Below are positions 45,005 to 49,199 of a DNA stretch of 49,199 bases, in pieces. This stretch comes from Vagococcus elongatus (GTDB taxonomy: Bacteria; Bacillota; Bacilli; Lactobacillales; Vagococcaceae): NCBI RefSeq assembly GCF_003987645.1, contig NZ_NGKA01000020.1, positions 1-49,199 on the forward strand, written 5' to 3'. Numbering within the stretch: the first letter of the stretch is position 1; each line of letters opens with the position of its first letter. Under the pieces are notes generated by a model, which did not search any database, was not told the origin of the DNA, and was given only the letters and a program-made list of their open reading frames with translations. Made by a program: the position numbers and the translations under genes.

Positions 45005-45337
45005 ATGAAAAAAAGCGTAAAATGGATGGTTTTACTCATGTTAGTAATTAGCGCCAGCTCTCTTTTTCCGATAAATGCTTCGGCAAAAGGAAGCGAAGGT
45101 CAGACTCATGCGGGGATAACCTACTATGATGATAGTAAAGTCCCCGGAGATTCAGAAAAACCAACTCAAGGCGGCGGTGGTTTTCTGCCGCAAGCAGGTG
45201 AGACTAGCAAAAATTGGTTAATAGCTATCGGTTTTCTTGTCAGCGGTCTGGCTTTGTTAAGTATTCGTTTGTTAAGTAATAAAGCATTACTTGATAAAAA
45301 TAAATCAAAACAGAAAAGGAAAGAGGAATTATCATGA
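45005..45337 (+). CDS. Small sortase-anchored protein with LPQAG motif
   Basis: 110 residues. A signal peptide (cleavage near NASA) is followed by a short mature region with a Gly-rich QGGGGFLPQAGE, a hydrophobic span (WLIAIGFLVSGLALLSI) and a Lys-rich tail. LPQAG is a variant LPxTG sortase signal with Ala for Thr. Such mini LPxTG proteins are regular members of WxL clusters. Ribosome site aggaga. Its stop overlaps the next ATG by four bases, showing translational coupling. Confidence 0.88.
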   Translation: MKKSVKWMVLLMLVISASSLFPINASAKGSEGQTHAGITYYDDSKVPGDSEKPTQGGGGFLPQAGETSKNWLIAIGFLVSGLALLSIRLLSNKALLDKNKSKQKRKEELS

Positions 45338-46044
45338 AAAAATTTGTATTGGTAACAATATCAACTTTAGTATTAAGTTCACTGGTTTTAGCTCAACCAG
45401 CAAAAGCAGCTACATCCAGTAAAACAACAGACGGAAAGATCGAGTATGTTGATGGGGGATTAATTATTGACCCAGATCCAGACCCAGAGATTCCACCTGT
45501 GGTTGATCCAGATCCAGACCCAGAAGATAATTTTGAGGCAAGATTGCCAGAAATGTTGGACTTTGGGAAAACGAAGGTTCATTCTGGAGATAAAACATTT
45601 TTAGCTTTGATAAATAATGGGGATGCTATCGAACTTAAAGATAGAGAAGCCAACAAGGACAAACTTAAAAAAGGTGCCGTTGCAGTTTTAGATAATACTG
45701 GAGAACAAAAAGGATGGGAAGTCAAAGTTAAACAAAATACTCAATTTGCAGCTGGGGCAGATGTATTAGAGGGTGCTGTGTTATCCTTTACAGCAGGAAG
45801 AACAGCGACTCAGGCAACTGGAACTTTGCCAAGTACGATAACTCCAGAAGGCACTAACGTTGCGTTCCCATTGGGTACTGATGGCACAGGAACAGAGTTG
45901 TCATTAATGAAAGCCGAAGAGGGCGAAGGTGTAGGCTTAACATCATTTGCTATTCGCGATTTCCAACTAACAGTACCAGGAAGTGTGATGAAGGTAAATA
46001 CTTATACAACAACACTAGATTGGACTGTATCAAATACTCCTTAG
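45334..46044 (+). CDS. WxL-domain surface protein, short form
   Basis: 236 residues. A signal peptide is cut near AKAA, followed by an Asp/Pro repeat linker (IIDPDPDPEIPPVVDPDPDPE) and one WxL domain over most of the rest. The two signature sites are GWEVKVKQ and TLDWTVSNTP, the latter right at the C-terminus as usual. It attaches non-covalently to the cell wall. It is coupled to the LPQAG gene, with a terminator following that separates it partly from the next DUF916 gene. Confidence 0.95.
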   Translation: MKKFVLVTISTLVLSSLVLAQPAKAATSSKTTDGKIEYVDGGLIIDPDPDPEIPPVVDPDPDPEDNFEARLPEMLDFGKTKVHSGDKTFLALINNGDAIELKDREANKDKLKKGAVAVLDNTGEQKGWEVKVKQNTQFAAGADVLEGAVLSFTAGRTATQATGTLPSTITPEGTNVAFPLGTDGTGTELSLMKAEEGEGVGLTSFAIRDFQLTVPGSVMKVNTYTTTLDWTVSNTP

Positions 46045-46096
46045 TAAGAGTGAAGTAGTATTTCACCAATTGTGTTAGAAAATTAAAGATAAGTAG

Positions 46097-46126
46097 AAAC
46101 CATAGGCTTTTTCAGCCTATGGTTTT
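46097..46126 (+). terminator. Hairpin between short WxL gene and its partner
   Basis: AAACCATAGGC / GCCTATGGTTT stem with four Ts. It probably reduces read-through so that the surface protein is made in excess over its membrane partner. Confidence 0.8.
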
Positions 46127-46158
46127 ACTAATGCAAGCGAAGATCGGAGATATAACGT

Positions 46159-47193
46159 ATGAAACATAGACTCATACTCTTTTTTACCCTATTGACCATG
46201 TGCAGTCCTTTTGTACTTAGCGCAACTGCCTCAGCAGCAGGCAGTCAGACAAATGACGAACAGACAGGGGGCATAAAAATTAGGGCCAAAGCACGACTGC
46301 CCGAAAATCAGTATAATCAGGAAGTAACTTATTTTGATTTGCTGGTGGCGCCTGAAGATAAACAAGAAGTTTTTATTGATATTACTAACATTACTTCAGA
46401 ACCAGTAACGATAGCGGCTTCATTAAACAATGCGGTCACGAATAATAATGGGGTCATTGAGTATTCCCCCACATCGTCTCAAACTAATCAATCCAAAGGT
46501 CTGAAATTAACTGACTTTGCACAGCTGTCGGACACGGATTTTGTCATACCGGGTGAAGAGAGCTTTGAATTGAAAGTCACTCTTGATATGAAAAACAAAA
46601 AATTTGATGGCATTGTATTAGGAGGTGTATATCTGAGACAGACCGATGATGAAAAAGAAAGTCAAGGAAATATTAAACATGTGTTTAACACGGAGTTAGC
46701 GATATCCTTACGGCAGAATGAAATGATAGTTCCTGAGGAGATTTCCATGGGAACCATTGGGGTAGGGTTAGTTAATTCACGAACTTTTTTTAAAGCCGAT
46801 TTTATCAATAAAAATGCATTGATTGTTGCGGATGCTGAATTGAAGGTCAAAGTTTATCGTAGATCAGGCAACGAACTATTATTTGAGAAGACGATAGACA
46901 AAATGAAGATGGCCCCATCCACTCAAATGACCCTATTGATTCCAACTGAAGGTCAGCGGCTTTCAGCCGGGGATTATGTCATTAAAGCAACAATGAAAAC
47001 ATCAAATAATACCTATGAATTTTCAGAAGACATGACTATTAGCCAAGAGGAAGCTAAAGAGTTAAATGAGGGTGATGTTTCTATTGAAGAGGATAATATG
47101 CTGCTTTATATTGTGATAGGTATTGCTGCAGCAGTGGTTTTAATTGTCATCATCATTGCGGTCATTGTTGTAAAAAGAAAAAGCCGGAAATAA
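46159..47193 (+). CDS. WxL-interacting protein (DUF916/DUF3324), second copy
   Basis: 344 residues arranged as in the first copy. After the signal peptide comes ARLPENQYNQEVTYFDLLVAP (DUF916), then DUF3324 with GTIGVGLVNSRTFFKADFINK and KMAPSTQMTLLIP. A C-terminal membrane helix (IVIGIAAAVVLIVIIIAVIVV) and basic tail KRKSRK follow. Ribosome site ggaga. The two copies resemble each other in order and length but not closely in sequence, so each probably serves its own WxL protein. Confidence 0.92.
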   Translation: MKHRLILFFTLLTMCSPFVLSATASAAGSQTNDEQTGGIKIRAKARLPENQYNQEVTYFDLLVAPEDKQEVFIDITNITSEPVTIAASLNNAVTNNNGVIEYSPTSSQTNQSKGLKLTDFAQLSDTDFVIPGEESFELKVTLDMKNKKFDGIVLGGVYLRQTDDEKESQGNIKHVFNTELAISLRQNEMIVPEEISMGTIGVGLVNSRTFFKADFINKNALIVADAELKVKVYRRSGNELLFEKTIDKMKMAPSTQMTLLIPTEGQRLSAGDYVIKATMKTSNNTYEFSEDMTISQEEAKELNEGDVSIEEDNMLLYIVIGIAAAVVLIVIIIAVIVVKRKSRK

Positions 47194-47676
47194 ATTATTG
47201 AGTAAAAGATTGGCCGGCGTTCACAGACTGGTATAGTGTAGGATGGCATATAAAGAAACGGACAAAGGCCAAGGAATCTTTGGTTCTGTTGTAAAGCTTT
47301 AAAATGAAAGGGATATACCCCTAAGCATCTTGATTTGTGGGGGGCTGTCTAGAGCGAAAATCCGAAAAGAATTATGGACGTTCGCATAATATTTCCCACT
47401 ATCCGTAGCAAGTAATTTAGTTTTTAGGTTATCTGATAGAAGCCCAAAAGCGTTGTTCAGAAATCTTTCGTGTGCACATGGAAATATTAAGATATGTAAT
47501 TAATGGCATTTAGATAATATTGGATAAAAAACATCATTAGGTTGCATGAGTAAATTAATTGACATCGAACTTTCAGGGGTGTAATACTATAACTATAGGA
47601 TATCTTTTTTGTTTTAACCAAGTGTTTTGATATGTAAACAGGTTAATAAATAACGTAAAGAAAGAAGGGGAGCTCC
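47194..47676. other. Gene-free stretch with a possible IS6-family end
   Basis: At 47282-47303 GGTTCTGTTGTAAAGCTTT resembles the terminal repeat of IS6-family (IS1216-type) elements, but no transposase or second end is seen. Otherwise empty. Confidence 0.35.
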
Positions 47677-48075
47677 ATGTCAACGTTGGTCTTTGCTAAT
47701 TTCCCTGTTAGTAACTTAGAGCGTTCGATCGCATTTTATTCCAGTCTTGGCTTTAAAGCAAATGAAGAGATGTCATCACCCGAAGGTTGTGCAATGGTTT
47801 GGGATGATCATTTTTGGGTTATGCTGCTGACTCATGAGTCGTACCGTGAGTTTATCGGAGACAAAGATATTCCAGATTCTAAAACAATGAGTGGTTCACT
47901 GGTTTCATTTAGCCTTGAAAGCCCTGAAGCAGTGAAAAAGTTTGCTGAAACTGCAAAACAAAATGGCGGTGACTATTATGAGGTTGATATAGAAGTGCCA
48001 GAAAATCAAATGTATTTTTTTGAAGTGGTAGACCCTGACGGAAATATTCTAGAACCATTATGGATGAAAATGTAG
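47677..48075 (+). CDS. VOC-family protein (glyoxalase/dioxygenase fold)
   Basis: 132 residues of the vicinal-oxygen-chelate superfamily: paired beta-alpha-beta-beta-beta modules, start FANFPVSNLERSIAFYSSLGFK, end MYFFEVVDPDGNILEPLWM. Members include lactoylglutathione lyases and antibiotic-binding proteins. This short uncharacterised type, with a helical PEAVKKFAETAKQNGG stretch, gives no substrate clue. Start ATG follows aagaaggggag. Single gene. Confidence 0.88.
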   Translation: MSTLVFANFPVSNLERSIAFYSSLGFKANEEMSSPEGCAMVWDDHFWVMLLTHESYREFIGDKDIPDSKTMSGSLVSFSLESPEAVKKFAETAKQNGGDYYEVDIEVPENQMYFFEVVDPDGNILEPLWMKM

Positions 48076-48173
48076 TTGACTGGGAGGGCAAGAATTATTT
48101 GGTGAAGGATAAATATTAAATAAAGATCTTTGTGGCAAAGCGAGAAGAGACGCGTTTTTAAACATGATTAAAC

Positions 48174-48208
48174 AAAACCCAGAAAAATTTATGAATTCTG
48201 GGTTTTTT
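48174..48208 (+). terminator. Terminator after VOC gene
   Basis: AAAACCCAGAA / TTCTGGGTTTT stem followed by Ts. Confidence 0.85.
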
Positions 48209-48254
48209 GTCTGCTTTGGAAAGCCTCTGCTATTCGGACGGCTCTAGAGAATTT

Positions 48255-48520
48255 TAGCATGGTATCAAAAAAACCTCTTGGAATGATGAACTGATGTGAG
48301 CCTGTCAGTAAAAGAAGATAGCAGAACGGCTATCATTTTTCTTGCTGCCAATGATTTAGAGGAAGATATCATTAAGGGGTATGAAACAGGAGTTGATGAT
48401 TATATCATGAAACCATTCTCTAACCGGATTTTACGGTATAAGGTGAAAGCCATTTTAAAATGCAGGAAAATTTATCAAGGAATAGAAAATATCTTGTCTA
48501 TATTCCAACCAATCTTCTGA
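48255..48520 (+). pseudogene. Response-regulator receiver relic
   Basis: The readable part (KEDSRTAIIFLAANDLEEDII then KGYETGVDDYIMKPFSNRIL) is the second half of an OmpR-type receiver domain with the conserved KPF lysine. The phosphorylatable Asp half and the DNA-binding domain are absent. The upstream part is out of frame with two stops (LLE then two stops where LLDxMMPELDG is expected). Dead fragment. Confidence 0.8.
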
Positions 48521-48650
48521 AAAAAATACTTTTATTTGTTTATCCGAGTAATTTTCTAGTATGTTTATCTATGTGAGACATCTTTTCTGATGATGTCTGT
48601 GTTGGTCGACTTCATTTTATCAGTTGAGAGGTCTTTTTTGTTCTATCTTT

Positions 48651-48974
48651 CTATTTGTTTTTTGATTTAGATAGCAAGCGGTATTGGTTGGGAGTAACAC
48701 CAAACTTTTTCTTAAAATGGGTATAAAAAACAGTCCGGTTTTCAAATCCGAGTTTCTTAATAATCGCAGTGCTCCTCAAAAGGGTGTTAAGCAAGCAATC
48801 TCTTGTTTGTTTTAAGTAAATGTTTTGAATGTAGTTTGCTGGAGTCTGACCGGTATAATCTAAGAATACTTATCTAATATAATTTCCATTGCAATGCAAA
48901 GCTTCAGATAATTCTTCTCGGGTAACTTTCCGTTTGTTTATGATTCTTTCATAGAAATTATTTTGATTGTCCCA
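48651..48974 (-). pseudogene. AraC-family regulator relic, C-terminal DNA-binding part
   Basis: Minus-strand translation gives RKVTREELSEALHCNGNYIR, a stop, then VFLDYTGQTPANYIQNIYLK, and later IIKKLGFENRTVFYTHFKKKFGV with TPNQYR. These are the two helix-turn-helix units of an AraC regulator in the right order. One in-frame TAA interrupts the first unit. No sensor domain is found upstream before another stop (about 48975). Non-functional remnant. Confidence 0.8.
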
Positions 48975-49055
48975 CTAATGACTTTTTTAGCTGCCTGGCT
49001 TGATTTTTCATTTTTAAAATTAAAAAATATTAATTAATATCGTTTAATAAGCAAA

Positions 49056-49088
49056 TGTTCATATTATGAACACATGATGTTGTAAAAT
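49056..49088 (+). promoter_or_regulatory. Shared promoter element, copy C with perfect palindrome
   Basis: TGTTCATATTATGAACA (49056-49072) has perfect 8-bp arms. TTCATA (49058-49063) lies 19 bp before -10 TAAAAT (49083-49088), the same spacing as copies A and B. Confidence 0.65.
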
Positions 49089-49123
49089 GGATTAGATATA
49101 GATTATAAAGGAGTGGATGATCA

Positions 49124-49199
49124 TTGAAATTGAATAAATTTGACCCTGTTCTTGCTGTTGGAGAAAAGAAGTATCGAGCAAGAATGAGGAAGAGTGGAA
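49124..49199 (+). CDS. KxYKxGKxW-type signal peptide protein, start only (cut by window edge)
   Basis: TTG-initiated frame after aaaggag, reading MKLNKFDPVLAVGEKKYRA then RMRKSG at the edge, the start of a KxYKxGKxW-like signal peptide. It parallels the out-of-frame start at 26382 (MKLNKFD, GEK in the same places). A large surface protein is expected to follow beyond the window. Confidence 0.75.
   Translation, partial: MKLNKFDPVLAVGEKKYRARMRKSG

Overview
The window comes from a low-GC Gram-positive bacterium of the Lactobacillales, most likely Enterococcaceae. The basis is WxL surface-protein operons with DUF916/DUF3324 partners, KxYKxGKxW-type signal peptides, PTS sugar uptake, Gram-positive Shine-Dalgarno sites and several TTG starts, and IS256, IS1182 and ISL3 relics. 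Genus cannot be fixed from this sequence alone (Enterococcus, Tetragenococcus and Vagococcus are all possible).

Layout. 1-1200: end of an IS256-family element beside a decayed IS1182-family transposase. 1.5-7.7 kb: ECF vitamin-type S component, MerR regulator facing a deleted aldo/keto reductase gene, a histidine-phosphatase, a MutS2-like ATPase without an Smr domain behind a long structured leader, a universal stress protein and a ROK fructokinase. 7.7-17.2 kb: two very small proteins, a lipoprotein, a GT8 glycosyltransferase, an unrecognised 477-residue protein, a CDF exporter with manganese-type residues, glnA, a LemA-like membrane protein and an Mrp/NBP35 ATPase. 17.4-24.9 kb: after an ISL3 transposase relic, a minus-strand catabolic operon (GntR regulator, UxuA, PTS IIC, GH1 6-phospho-beta-glucosidase, short 6-phosphogluconate dehydrogenase, gluconokinase). 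Its promoter is covered by a perfect 16-bp-arm palindrome. 25-34 kb: a small membrane protein, a 1.1-kilo-residue surface protein with its signal-peptide start out of frame, two lipoproteins, and a WYL regulator next to an ECF S component. 34.4-37.6 kb: CstA-type carbon-starvation/pyruvate transporter and an M19 dipeptidase. 37.6-39.2 kb: a very AT-rich gap. 39.2-47.2 kb: a WxL surface locus with two WxL proteins, two WxL-interacting proteins, a small sortase substrate and a cysteine-rich secreted protein. The right end has a VOC protein, relics of a response regulator and an AraC regulator, and the start of a second KxYKxGKxW-type protein.

How the genes work together. The sugar operon reads best as PTS uptake of a glucosyl-aldonate such as cellobionate: phosphorylated import, hydrolysis to glucose-6-P plus gluconate, kinase to 6-P-gluconate, then oxidation to ribulose-5-P. 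UxuA does not fit simply and may handle a mannonate branch. The WxL locus would build a non-covalent wall-bound surface complex anchored by the membrane-spanning DUF916 proteins. Three promoters (near 25.27, 26.32 and 49.07 kb) share a TTCATA element exactly 19 bp upstream of the -10 box, which suggests a small co-regulated surface regulon.

The most interesting candidate is the MutS2-like gene at 4255. It has an approximately 260-nt leader holding a ribosome-binding site, a six-codon reading frame, mutually exclusive pairings and an intrinsic terminator. That is the layout of ribosome-stalling attenuation, and MutS2 proteins are now known as sensors of collided ribosomes.
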